Below, piece by piece: positions 22,655 to 34,121 of a DNA stretch of 64,000 nucleotides (positions are counted from its first letter, which is position 1; each line of letters starts with the position of its first letter). Position numbers and translations under genes: made by a program. This DNA is from Tetrapyrgos nigripes (taxonomy: Eukaryota; Basidiomycota; Agaricomycetes; Agaricales; Campanellaceae). The stretch is taken from contig JAACJM010000044.1 in the NCBI GenBank assembly GCA_013368315.1, positions 434,001 to 498,000 of the forward strand. Reading direction: 5' to 3'. The notes under the pieces are model-generated. The model did not search any database. It was not told where the DNA came from and worked only from the letters and a program-made list of their open reading frames with translations.

Positions 22655-23277
22655 TTAGCAGATGAGGCAGACGGAGCAGACAAAGCACACGGAGCAGACA
22701 AAGCAGATGAGGCAGACGAGGCAGACGGGACAGACAAGGCAGACAGAGCAGACAAGGCAGACAAGGCAGACGGGGCAGACAAGGCAGACGGGGCAGACGA
22801 GCAGACGAGGCAGACAAGGCAGACAGAGCAGACAAGGCAGATGAGGCAGACGGAGCAGACAAGGCAGATGGGGCAGACAAGGCAGACGGAGCAGACGAGG
22901 CAGACGAGGCAGACGAAGCAGACGGAGCAGATGGAGCAGACAAGGCAGACGAGGCAGACCGAGCAGACAAGGCAGACCGAGCAGACGGGGCAGACAAGGC
23001 AGACAAGGCAGACGGAGCAGACGGGGCAGATGAGGCAGACGAGGCAGACGACGAGGCAGATGGAGCAGATGAGGCAGACGGGGCAGACAAGGCAGACAAG
23101 GCAGACAAGGCAGACAGAGCAGACGAGGCAGACGAGGCAGATGGAGCAGACGAAGCAGACGAGGCAGACAAGGCAGACGGAGCAGACAAGGCAGACGAGG
23201 CAGACGGGGCAGACAAGGCAGACAAGGCAGACAAGGCAGACGGAGCAGACAAGGCAGACGAAGCAGACGAGGCAGAT
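22655..23277. repeat. 9-bp satellite, right arm of foldback copy 3
   Basis: GAGGCAGAC/AAGGCAGAC units in the opposite sense, about 0.6 kb, with two phase breaks (near 22800 and 23045). Ends without a terminal repeat. Confidence 0.92.
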
Positions 23278-23640
23278 AGTAGGTCGCTTAAAGACAATGG
23301 ATGCCACGTGAAGAATAAAAAGGGGGAAGCAATGGGTATCGGGAATGCTATAGTAGCCACTGTCATATGGCCGAGCTGGTTAGTGTCACAGCATCGGCTA
23401 AATTTTATCATTTGTGTGTCATTTTTGATATACATAAAATATCTATCAGCTAAAATTGATTGCCCCCTGCTGATCCTACAGAGCACCCCAGTAGGGCCCC
23501 CCTTGACATCCTCTGATCCTCCCAAGCACAGCGGTAGCCCTACGCACCCCATGATATCCCCCACTGATCCTCCTGAGCCCTAGTAACCCTAACACTCGCC
23601 TCCCCTCCACAATGATATCCCTGCTAGTCCTACCGAGTAC
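23278..23640. other. Unassigned stretch between foldback copy 3 and the tandem repeat
   Basis: Mixed sequence. An AT-rich part (23390-23460) is followed by a C-rich part with GATCCTCC-type short repeats leading into the 23640-23810 tandem repeat. No gene supported. Confidence 0.4.
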
Positions 23641-23810
23641 CCAGTAGCGCCACCCCCCCTGATATACCCTGCCGCTCCTGCCAAGCTTCCAGTAGCCTGA
23701 TGCTACTCCTTATCCCCGCTAGTCCTACTGATTACCCAGCCCCACCCCGCCTGATATACCCTGCCGATCCTGCTGAGCTTCCAGTAGCCTGATGCTACCC
23801 CTAGCCACCC
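23640..23810. repeat. C-rich imperfect tandem repeat
   Basis: CCTGATATACCCTGCCG (23670, 23750) and CTTCCAGTAGCCTGATGCTA (23686, 23770) recur at a spacing of about 80 bp. More diverged units precede them (GATCCTCC...GAGCCC). Confidence 0.7.
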
Positions 23811-23878
23811 TAGGCCTATCTGACCCCACCCATATCTAGTTATTAGTACCTCCTAGGGTGCCCAACAATACCCTTCAG

Positions 23879-24684
23879 GATAGATTCAAATCTCCGGTGA
23901 GCCACGAAGCAACACAACGCAAACAGCGTCGAATCGCAGCTGAATCCAGAGCAAAACTTGAAGAGATCGACACTGAGATCAAGGCTTCACAGGCCAAGAT
24001 GAAGGATCTCCGCCAGGGCAAGAAGGATATCCAAAATATGCAGAGAGATTCAAAATCTCCAAGTAAGCCTCAATGTATCATAGGTAAGTGATTGTTTAAG
24101 TGTCGTTTGTCTGGCTTCTCACTCGCATTCATTCAGATACAATTGACATAGAAGATGATGAAGTCCAAATCATTGATCATCGCAAAGCACTGCCAGCTTT
24201 GGATATTTCCTGTGAGTATATCATGCTTTATCTTCATGGCCAATTTCTTATTTTTATTCAGACATACTAGACCTTACCAGCAAGGATCAGATTTCTTACA
24301 TGACCCCTCAAAATAATCGCATTGCCGCCCCAGCTCTGGGTGAAGGTACACCGTCCAACCCTTGTGAGTATTTATCTGACTCCTTACTATGTATCTCTCC
24401 CCGCATTTACACTCTTAATAGTCATTCCAGATGATTCTGTTCCTCTTCCCAGTAGTCCCATTCCCCCCACACCCTCAAGAATGCACCCTGTTAAAACACC
24501 AGTGCGAAATCTTGTCTCTCGCCTTCTTCCGTTAAGTTCTCAGCCTAACATAGGCTGTGATCAATGGGATTGGGATGAGATTAATGTGGTCTTCACCACA
24601 AAAACCTACGCCCCAATATCTGCTGAGATCTCATCTGATTTTCAGTATTTTGTCTATTCAAGAAATGCCACAAGATATCAGTGA
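23879..24684 (+). CDS. Hypothetical coiled-coil protein, 5' end unresolved
   Basis: Four exons (23879-24083, 24137-24211, 24262-24363, 24431-24684) with GT-AG introns of 50-67 bp, all phase 1, join into an open frame of about 211 residues, which strongly supports a real gene. The first ~55 residues form a charged coiled coil (ESRAKLEEIDTEIKASQ then KMKDLRQGKKDIQ). An acidic patch (DIEDDEVQIID) and a proline/serine-rich linker (PLPSSPIPPTPS) follow, ending with DQWDWDEINVVF. I do not recognise the family. No ATG opens the first exon. Position 23878 is a good acceptor (CTTCAG), so either an upstream exon lies in or before the C-rich repeat, or the 5' end was lost when foldback copy 3 arrived. 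Confidence 0.55.
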
Positions 24685-24699
24685 GATGAAGAATATTTG

Positions 24700-27490
24700 A
24701 GCGGATAATGGCAATATATCGAGGTCGCTTTGCAATATAATGCGGACAGGGAAAGTAATGAGAAGTGAACGAAACATTGCAAAATGAGCGGAGTATTGCG
24801 AGACAAGCAATATATTACGAGATGAGCAAAGTATTGAAAAGTGAGTAAGATATTCTGCAGTGAACAAGATATCAACCAGTGAATACATTGGGATAGCGGA
24901 CCTTACATCCAGGGCAAAGCTGATCATAAGACACGTATATTCAGAGACTATGTACAACTACACAAGTACAGAGTGGTAATCTATGTATAAGACGAATGAA
25001 AACCACGCACGAGGGATCCAAAAGACGTTGAAAGGCCGAAAAGGCAGAGACTCGAGGAAATGTGGGAGGAAGCCGGCATTGAAGAGGAGACAAAACCTAA
25101 CGAACATTGAGCGTCACTATTAGAAATGGAATACGATGGAGGGAAGCTCACCAGATTATGGTCAGGTAAATATCTATGCCCATGACACGCAATGCTGTTA
25201 GTAACATGAAGGAAGGACTTGAAGAACCGGAAACTCACCATAGAAGCGCATATATGTGCCTTATTGTTTGCGAGGTGAGCGCGCATGCAACTCTGGACAA
25301 GATAAGCAAAGAGTTGAAGCCGATGAGGGCAGAACGCGTACCTTGTTCATCCTAACGGTAACCTTCCCAAAATTTCGGTTCCAAGGGTCTGAAGAAGGTC
25401 AACGGTCGCTGTTCCGTATGACCACGGAAAGGGGTTTGAAGCTGGAACAAGAGCTGGCTTTGACAAAGATAGTCCTTGGCGGGAGCTGAAATCGAGTCCG
25501 AGACAGTCTTTAACGAGTAAGAAGGGAAGACAGAGGAGGAGGAGGAGGGATGGTGATGGTACGGGTGCAAGAAGTGAAGGGACGCGTCACCCTGTTTTGA
25601 CACATTTTGGTCGGAGTTTCAATTACAACGTCACCTTCAAGTCTTTACGACTTTACGACCTCCTTCCCTGCTCATCGACACGACAGTCACAATGGCTCGA
25701 ACCTTTATATGATAAAGACGAGTAGTCCTTTCCTTTCTCCCTCAAGTTAGCTAGGATGCAGTAGACTGGTTTTATATGGCGTGTGCTGTATGAGGCAAAG
25801 TATCTATGAAACATTAGCAATATAAGTATCATTTTTCAATGTATTGAAAACGACTCAAAATTTCTTCAAAACCTGCTGAAAACCTCGCCAATATGTCGCC
25901 AAAGTTTGGACCCATCCATGATACTTTGCGAAATGACCCAAAATATTGCAAGATCTTGCCCCGTTTTGCAAAACACCGCGATTCGGACCCAGATATCATC
26001 AATACTTCAACAATACCTCAACGAAAGATCACCTTGTTTCAGAATCAGCCAATATTTTGCCATATATTGGTCCGTTTTTCAATATATTGGTCTGTCAGTT
26101 TTTGTGGTGTTTGACAACGCAAATGTTCCAGCTCTATCTTACCTACTCAATGTTTGATTTATAGGTATCTGTCTATCATCTATACTTTCCACAATTCCTA
26201 TCTTACGTTCGTGAAATGTAATTCGTTCTCTATTATGGACCCAACCCCTACATCTGCCTTAACTTGCTCTAAGTTTCAACTACTTTGCAATTACTCTTCA
26301 CATAATATTCACCATATTATCACTCCTATTTACACATATCATACCACAGCTCATGCAGCACAAACAAAGCACGAAGCCTAAGCGTACATATCAGGATATT
26401 TGGCAAGTTCATTCCATTGTGGCACTGCCCGCTTTCTCTCTTCCTTCGCAATTCCAATCTGGTAACAGCGCCTATGCATACTTCTCTGTAGAAATCCTCA
26501 TTTCCTGAACACCAGGAGGTTCCTGACTCCCATTTAAAATTACAAGCAAGACTCTAGCTGCAGAAGTACAAAAGCTACAGTAGACTTTTCGATCGGCCCC
26601 TAAGTTTCTCACCCGGACATGCGACACGTTGCGCCATTACATCAGTAATACAAAGGACTTATTTATCTGCAAGGAGTACCACACTCTGGTACAGTATTCC
26701 TCGCTCCCGCCTTGTCCCGCCCTTTCGTCACAGCTGTGACTCCCGACTTCCCCTGCGGAAGTCCGGAGGTGGAATCTAATCAGTCAGAATTTAGCCGAGA
26801 TAACAGTTTGATTATCCAAAAGCGGAAGATGCCCCGAAGTCTTTGTCTTTCTTTTCGTTACTACTGAATCGCGCATGAGCGGAGTGCTTTACAAAAGTGC
26901 CTATGGTTGATCCATTGGTTTTATAAAACGTTTTGCATGGTTAGACCATGCAATTTTTATATACTTTTATAAAAAATGTGTTATAGCCCAGATATTGATT
27001 ATTTTGAGTTTTTATCAACGACAGTCCTGATCTGCTGATGATTTTGCCGTTTCTTCATCGCATCACGTGGTTCTTCCTATGGCGTATCTTTAATCATCTC
27101 GCTAGCCACTAGAATACTTGTCTTAAAACTTGAAGGAGTTGACTGCCTTGTGCCACTGGTGAATGCCTTCTCATTGATGACAATTCAGCTTAATGACTTT
27201 GCAATGGCATTACAGTACATGAATATACCTTCGTGCAGATACTGTTTGGAGACATCAATGACAAGATGGTTTGCTGTATTTGCTATTCCACCAGCACCTC
27301 GCAAAGTAGAAACTCAGTAGAAGCTGTCAATGATCACGTGGCCGGGACATATGGAAAGCAGGAAGGGCTTGCTCACTTAAGCGAGCATAAGCGCGGTGAT
27401 GGAGCATAAATAAGGCAGTAGGACCCTTGACACTTCGATTTTTGAATAAATTATTATACATGTGCTGTTTACTCATGTTTACTCTGCCTA
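24700..27490. other. Long AT-rich stretch without a supported gene
   Basis: Contains repeated AATATTG/GAGTATTG words (24690-24870 and 25800-26110). A short open segment with RPKRQRLEEMWEEAG lies at about 25015-25107 (plus) and could be an isolated last exon. A hairpin (GCATGGTTAGACCATGC) lies at about 26936. An LTR-like stretch at 27340-27470 has a TATA-like CATAAATAAGG and AATAAATTATT. Nothing here is strong enough to call as a gene. Confidence 0.4.
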
Positions 27491-27498
27491 TTCAGTTG

Positions 27499-27588
27499 CA
27501 CTGGGGGCAAGCTCATGGGAAGCAGAGGTCTGGCTCCTGCACGGGAAGCAGACCAAAACTTCACCATCACACCAGCCGGTAATCAAAC
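27499..27588 (+). repeat. Retroelement-like leader segment, copy 1
   Basis: CACTGGGGGCAAGCTCATGG followed by GAAGCAGA, then CCGGTAATCAAAC 50 bp on. The same pair of motifs occurs inverted at 47318-47372. Upstream are a TATA-like box and an AATAAA-like signal, which fits the end of an LTR and the leader of a retroelement. No polymerase gene is nearby. LTR assignment is a guess. Confidence 0.35.
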
Positions 27589-27972
27589 AAGTAGATCTGA
27601 ACTTAGGATACTCTTAGGATACTCAAGATGTACTTAGATTCCAATAATAGAAACTAACCGATGCCTAGCAACGGATTTTGAGATCCAAGATAGTTTTCTT
27701 TCAAATACAAACACGAGATATATATGTATGTACAACAACAATGAAAGCAAGCGTCGACAGCTAAAACAGGAAAACAAAGGAACAACTTTAGGGAACTATC
27801 AAATGTGTGCAAGTCCTCTCGTCTCGACGAGAGGACTTCCCGCCACATTTCACTCAAACGAACAGAAAACATTGATTCAAGATAATACCTTAGTTCCGAC
27901 TAACAACCTTTGCGATGCCAACCGAAACTATCCCCTATGTCCTCCTGTGGCTTGGATCCCGGAACGTCACAT

Positions 27973-28044
27973 GTGACCGTAGCTCGTGACGTGACAGTAG
28001 CTCATGATGTGACCGTAACTCGTGACATGTTAGTGACTTGTGAT
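27973..28044. repeat. 18-bp tandem repeat, four units
   Basis: GTGACCGTAGCTCGTGAC and three variants in perfect 18-bp phase. The units contain TGACGTGA/TCACATGT palindromic words resembling CRE-type sites. It lies in an otherwise gene-free stretch (27590-28800). Confidence 0.75.
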
Positions 28045-28810
28045 GTGACGCTGTCAAGAACGTTGTCACTTAGCGAAACCACCCAAGTCACACAATAAGT
28101 CAAGATAGATTTGGCGAGTTACAATGAAGTGAGATAGAGAAGGAGTGATAGAGACGAGAAAGGATCGAGTAGCTGACTATACTCAACACTGCACTGTACT
28201 AGGAGCGGAGTGGAGACGAAGTGAACAGACTAAGGAACCTAACTATGAGATCTAAGATATATATAGAAGAAAAGTGAATATGTGAGAATGTCCATGGAGC
28301 CTAGGGATCGGAGGAGATAAGAATGTGAGTCAAGTAGAGAAATATGTACGTGAGAATGTCCATGGAGATAAAGGAAGCGGAGAAGTGAGTCATAGATCCA
28401 AGAGACGATGATGAGAAGTAATCAGTATTTATGGGTTTATGGAAGATGATAGAATGGCGAATAGAAGTGAATAGATAATGGAAGAGAATAGAGGGAAAAA
28501 AAAAAAAGGCGGGAGGCGATTCATGACAGACGCAATTAAATCAGCAAAGTCGCAAATAAAAATCTGATAAAATCCAGAAAAAAATCCTGATTGCTGCAGG
28601 CTGACCCTCAAAGACAATGACACAATCAGTAAGGTAGGTGGCCATGATGAAATTGTGCTTGATAACGAAGTGCTGTTGTTTATCAAACATAGGGCAGAAG
28701 TCAAAGGATTGGACAAAAAAAACCCTTTTGTGCCACTACTGATTTCCCAACTCATAAAAATCTCTGTACCCTAAGTGACAAGTTCAGTATTGTCCCTCTG
28801 TTCATTCCCA

Positions 28811-29155
28811 ATGTCATCTAAGAGAAAACCTCCGTCTACGCAGAACACTTCATCATCGTCTAGACCAAATTGTTCATTGTCGACGGAGAATTCTGCAACG
28901 TCCTCTAGGCTGAACCATTCATCTACTATGCAGAATTCCACAAACCATTCATCGTCTGGGCTGAGTCGTCCATCGTCTATGCAGAATCGTTCATCGACTG
29001 CACAAAATCCTTTGTCCAGGCCTAACTCTGCGTTGTCTACGCAGAAACCCTCTTCCAAGCAGCCTGCTCCCGAAACTAGGTCGAAGAAATCGAAAAAAGC
29101 GACCCGATCTGCATACCCCGAGATCAGGTGCCAGAAAAGGCTAGAGGTACTATTG
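28811..29155 (+). CDS. Possible Ser/Asn-rich protein, doubtful
   Basis: An ATG-started frame of about 115 codons with a low-complexity serine/asparagine-rich body (recurring MQN and TQN steps after SSS runs) and a basic tail (RSKKSKKATR). The opposite strand is also open as an acidic/aromatic frame, and the stretch abuts the decayed end of a Plavaka gene. It may be a disordered region of a transposon-linked protein or chance. No domain recognised. Confidence 0.22.
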
Positions 29156-30261
29156 TGAGTTTCAAGTTTCTGCATTTAGAAGGTAAATACTCACATGAAG
29201 ATACTAGCGCGCCTTTCAAGTGCATATATGCATGGTGTGGGGGCTCGCCGACGGAACATCCGCACCTGCATGACCAGCTCCTACTGTCAAGCAGAAGTTT
29301 GCCATCAGCACTCTCCAAGATTTCTCGACACTGGTGATGAACTTGGGCAAGTGCGATCCTGAAAAAGTCCACAGCAAATGCATTGAAAAAGCTCACCTTA
29401 ACTATTTCAACAATGGGGCAAGAGGTAAGAGCCTTGCAAAAGATGTAGCCCTGGTAGACGAATCGAGCATCCGAACATTCTTTGTGCTGTTTGATTCCTA
29501 CGGTTTCGAGGTTTGGTGCCCTGACTTGTCTGCTAGTGCCTCGGAGCTTGATGCTTGAGAGCTGCTTGTTGAAACCTGAGACCGAGACTGAAATCGAGTA
29601 GGCATGAAGATCTCCTGGTCTCCGCTTTCCTGGCTCAACTCGTTCAAATCCATGTTCGCTTCATGGTCAGTATACTCCTCATACTCCTCCTTTGGTTCAT
29701 CATCATCAGTGTTGTAGTCATCGCTCTCGTTGCTTTTCTCCTTGGCTTTTTCCTTGCCCTTGCCCTTTCCCTTTCCTTGTCCTTTCCCCTTTCCCTTCCC
29801 GCAAATGATCTTGCAGAATTCCTTCAAGTGTATTGTGCATAAACCCAAGCATGATGTGCTTGACAGGATCAAAGTATTCAAGGTCATGGAGCGATGTCCA
29901 GCGCGCACCATTTTTTGATGCAATTTCTTCCTGGTGCCCTATTCTCGTCTCTGCCAACCACTTGTCCACCTGTTGCCTTACTATTGCTCGATCCCGCAAA
30001 GGGTATTTATCCAAATCTAGGCATTCGATGTCACCATGGAGACCCAAGCACCATGAGCAGTATAACTGAGCGCTATGCGACAGAAAGCTGGTTATCTTTC
30101 TCATTGCTTCCAGATCGGCAATGAGTGGAACCACCATGACACAGATGAATGTTCCTGTAGGATGGAGATGGGTCTGTATTGTGACACCATGCCAATGAGT
30201 GTTGAGCACCTCTATATGAAGACGCAGGATATTGGATATAGTGTTTGTATCTGGAGCTTTA
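29130..30261 (-). pseudogene. Plavaka-type transposase, C-terminal part (split by the 15-kb element)
   Basis: Reading leftward from 30261: PDTNTISNILRL, then VPLIADLEAMRKITSFLSHS, CSWCLGL, a KWLAET helix, NGARWTSLHDLEYFDPVKH and MLGFMHNTLEGIL. This order is characteristic of the Tnp2/Plavaka core of fungal CACTA-like transposons. After the HNTLEGIL helix the frame shifts at a GGGAAAGGGG run (about 29800) into a Lys/Gly-rich then acidic linker (about 29520-29790). More decayed core (a GKLLLDSRSW-like stretch) reaches about 29280. The N-terminal part lies at 45430-46500 on the same strand. The break falls inside one codon run and is bordered by an 8-bp duplication. Dead as read. Confidence 0.75.
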
Positions 30262-30274
30262 CAGCTGTAGCTGT

Positions 30275-31390
30275 AACTGCTACACATAGTATACTGACAG
30301 TACTCTGTATGATATAATGCGTAGTATGTAGAGGTTGCTCTGTACCTGTATTATTGTATGATACTATGCATACTGAGCTCATTTCACCATGTGTAGTGAG
30401 CACAACTGTACCTGTTATTCCTGTTTATACTATGCATAGTGAGCCTAACTGTACCTATATTCTTGTATCTTACCATGCATAGTGAAATCTATATTATATT
30501 TCTGTAGTCTACCATGCATGGTAAAATCTATATTATTGTGTTATGCTATTATACTATGCATAGTGAGCCAACTGTACCTATATTCTTGTATTTTACCATG
30601 CATAGTGAGCCCAGCTGTCCCTATATTCTTGTATTTTACCATGCATAGTGAAATCTATATTACTGTGTTATGCTATCATACTATGCATAGTGAGCCCAAC
30701 TGTACCTATATTTTACCATGCATAGTGAAGCCAGCTGTCCCTATATTCTTGTATTTTACCATGCATAGTGAAATATATATTCTTGTGTCATGCCATGCAT
30801 AGTGAAGTCTATATTACTGTGTTATGCTATCATACTATGCATAGTGAGCCCAACTGTACCTATATTTTACCATGTATAGTGAAGCCAGCTGTCCCTATAT
30901 TCTTGTATTTTACCATGCATAGTGAAATATATATTCTTGTGTCATGCCATGCATAGTAAAATCTATATTATTGTGTTATGCTATCACATAATGCATAGTG
31001 AGCTTAACTGCACCTATATTCTTGTATTTTACCATGCATAGTGAAATCTATATTATTGTGTCTGGCTATCATACTATGCATAGTGAGCCCAACTGTCCCT
31101 ATATTCTTGTGTTTTACCATGCATAGTGAAATCTATATTATTGTGTTATGCCATGCATAGTAAGACCTCCTATACCTATATTATTGTATCATGCTATGCA
31201 TTGTGAGCTCATCTGTGTCTAAAATTTATTGTACAATACTATGCATTGTGAGCCTTACTGTACCTATATTCTTGGAACTATTGCGTTATGTCATGCATAG
31301 TAAGATTGTATTATGCAATGCGTAGTGAGCCCATCTGTATCTAAATTATTCTGTCATACAGCGCATAGTGAGTCAGTGTCCCACCGATAT
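30275..31390. repeat. Left subterminal ATGCAT array of the KDZ element
   Basis: Alternating units of about 42-43 bp, one around ACCATGCATAGTGAAATC and one around ACTATGCATAGTGAGCC, each centred on a palindromic ATGCAT. About 25 ATGCAT-type sites in 1.1 kb. Subterminal repeats of this kind commonly bind transposase; that role is inferred. Open frames in it follow the repeat period and are not genes. Confidence 0.85.
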
Positions 31391-31970
31391 ACCATGCATT
31401 ACGACGCCAGAGAATGAGTGCGAGTACGCTGCTTCTCCGAAACATTTTCCGATTTTTTCCAGGTGTACGGTAATCAATACGGTAATCGAGAAGTTGTGCC
31501 CCTATTGTTGTATTATACTTCAAGTTAATAGAGCTGTAAAGCACTGTCTAATTCTTCTCATGTATATTGATTACAGCTCTGAGTCAATGCTATAGAATAA
31601 TTTACACTCTACATTACTTTTCTTGGAAATTCTTGAACTTTGGACTCAAAACATTTCAGCGCTGGCCGGTCCCCCCTTCATAATATATCTCGGCATTCCC
31701 CGTGCGGCTCACCGTGCCTGGAAGCACTTATAATGGTCATCAAATTATACTTCCGAACAACGGCGCAATAATAGAATGGGTCAATGGAAAAACTCAACAT
31801 TGCTCATGCAGCTCACCATGGATAGTTGGATGGTCATCCTCTGGAAGCACTTAATATAAACATTATTAAATCATACTACACATCGTGAACCTCACCACCT
31901 TCAAATACATACACCCATGAATATACTACGCGTAGTGATCCTACCAAACCTTCAAATCTACATAAATGAA
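31391..31970. other. Spacer between subterminal array and KDZ gene
   Basis: AT-rich sequence with a few further CATAGTG/CGTAGTG words (31350, 31930) and no supported gene. It probably holds the 3' untranslated part of the KDZ gene. Confidence 0.4.
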
Positions 31971-31976
31971 TAAATG

Positions 31977-34121
31977 TTAATACTCATCTTCCTCATCTGC
32001 GATGATCTCTATATCGTAATCTGCATTACCCTCGTACTCGCCATGCTCTTCATCGTGATCAGAATCATCAGAGTCCTCGCACAACTGCTGCGCAGACATT
32101 CTCATTACCACAGACAAGTCCTTACCTGCGTCGAGGTCATTTTCCTTCTGCTCAATTCGACCCCACAAATTACTAAACCTCTCCAAAATCTCCTGATACA
32201 TTGCCACCTGACTATGTGCATATGCAGCCACTCCCTCAGCGTGAGCTGCATCACTACCCATTGTCAACGGCCCCACATAATTCTGTTTAATCCTCCACTC
32301 ATCCTTCCACTGCTCGATTCCCACTTTTTTCCGGTTCTCCCATTCTTTGATGCTATATCGTAGACTCTCCATGCACCGTCGCATCTCTTCTTTCACGAGA
32401 ACCACTTCTTCCATCCATCTATGTGTACGCGAATAGGCTTTACACCATTCTACACGGATGACTTCGTAGATACAATTTCATTCAGTAGAGCCCTAAGATA
32501 AACAATACAAAAACTTACTTTCCTTGACAACCTCGTTGTCCACAATTTCCCCGGTTCCATCGTGTTGCCAAATCCACGACGATTCCCTCGTCCCCTCCCC
32601 TGTCATATCCCGAGCACAATGCAATCGGATAGCCCTTTCGTTGGCCAGCTGCACTTCCTCGTCAGCTGGCTCTTCCTCCTCCGACTCATTATCACCCTGA
32701 GCAGCCCTCCCTGCTACTGTCACACCTGCTTCTGTCTGTTTTTTGGACTTCTGCTTCCTCGCAATACCAATAGCCCGGTCTCTGTCCCCATTCATCAAAC
32801 GGACGTCCTCATCTCGTAAAACATGCCATGTCATCTGCTCTTCCCCAATCAGATCCCTCAATGCCTTCCATGAATGCTGATATTTTCGCGTCGCCACAGT
32901 GATTTGATGCTGGTTCCGATTGAATATACCCCTGGATCGGGTAACGGCACCCTGATGTGCCACATTAGATGTCCTGTAAGTCAGTAGTCGCGACTTCATG
33001 TGCAGATAGTTACGGAGCTGGTTGAGAGAATTTCGTAGTTGAGCCTCTCGGATTTTACGCTCGAGTTCTGGAAGAGTGGGATGGCACCCTGATGCCAGGA
33101 TAGCCGATGGAAGCTGCGAGGGAAGATACAACTTGACATCTTCAACGTGGGATTGCTTGGATGGCTCTGTGGCAACCAGTTGATGGGCAGCAGGCATGTA
33201 TGTCGCTTGAACTGCTCGGAAGCGACCAATTGCTCTTGAGATCTTAGTACGACGTTGTAGCAATGTTGATTTTTGATTGGCAGTCTCGGGCTTGCATGAT
33301 TTGTCCGCTATGTCTAGCTTGAGATTGCGCCTGCATATTGTCAGCATCAAAAAATAAATTGCCTAATGGAGTGCTCACTGCTGCTCCTCAATGTCGAGCC
33401 CCAACTTAATGAAGGTACTGGGGCTTATGTTGTGGATAGCTGGAATTCCTGATGCCTCCCGTGCTGCTTCGATGGTCAAAAGCTCGAGGTGAACTTCACT
33501 CTCTGTCATTCCTACAAATTTTATGCTTAGTGTGCGGCGACGATGGGCAGCCACAAAATTATACACACCGGATTTAGGCATTTCGTAAGGATTTACTTTT
33601 CTACGATCCGCAGATGGGAGAATTAACTCCGCCTCCCATGCCGTAATCATCCCCTCCCACTCCTCTGTAACCTTCCCCTGCTGCTTGGTGAATTCTTGTA
33701 GTGACCTGGACTGAACAATCCTCTCGGAAATAGCAGTTAGCAGTCTGCGCAGCAACAATGTACCTGATACAATTTTATCAGCTCGACGCTATTTGTAAGC
33801 CAATAATAAACCAATCTTACCCAATCCTACTAATTTCACCCAGTTCCAGTGCCCCCAGTGATCATCCAAAGTATCATGTCGTGATCCTGGTCCCATGTCC
33901 CTTGTACTAGTGGCGACTGGTCCCATGTGCGCCCATGGCCTCTCGATACCCTCACCGTCTGTCCTTCCAGCACCCCACAACCAATTCAGGGAGAATCTCA
34001 GCTGGCAGAGCATTTGGTGACCGTAGATGTGGAGCTTCGGGACAATGAAATAGATTATATGTAATGCGAGGTTGAGTCGGACTAGTGGAGGCAGCTCAAG
34101 CAGACGCTTGACCAGATGTTA
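31977..34121 (-). pseudogene. KDZ transposase, C-terminal half
   Basis: The minus strand from 34119 encodes LVKRLLELPP, FIVPKLHIYGH, TDGEGIERPWAHMGPVATST, then RDMGPGSRHDTLDDHWGHWN, the conserved second half of the KDZ catalytic domain. After introns near 33785-33835 and 33335-33380 come a helical region, VKLYLPSQLPS, LPELERKIREAQ and SWIW. After a further intron ending at 32462 comes EWCKAYSRTHRWMEEVVLVK and an acidic tail, stopping at 31977. This matches the usual layout of basidiomycete KDZ transposases. The half is cut off from the N-terminal half by Tc1 copy 2. Joined at one TA, the frame appears one base short (QWCA TA ACAT CTGGTC region), hinting at an extra lesion. Confidence 0.8.

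Larger units (their letters stand above)
19390..23277. mobile_element. Foldback element copy 3 (right terminal repeat missing)
   Basis: Complete left terminal repeat (19390-20638, starting CACTGGGTGCAAACACTTG), satellite left arm (20640-22652), switch near 22654 (TCTGCTTTAGCAGA), and a short right arm (22655-23277). The satellite then ends abruptly in unrelated sequence (AGTAGGTCGCTTAAAG) with no right terminal repeat, so the copy is a deletion derivative. Confidence 0.8.

Noticed and set aside
25000..25610. Possible minus-strand gene at 24981-25603
   Set aside because: Short frames with no join giving a recognisable protein; the plus strand has a better but isolated segment.
30482..31000. 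Repetitive hydrophobic frames (FTMHSEIYI type) in the left ATGCAT array
   Set aside because: They follow the tandem unit and break when the unit length changes.
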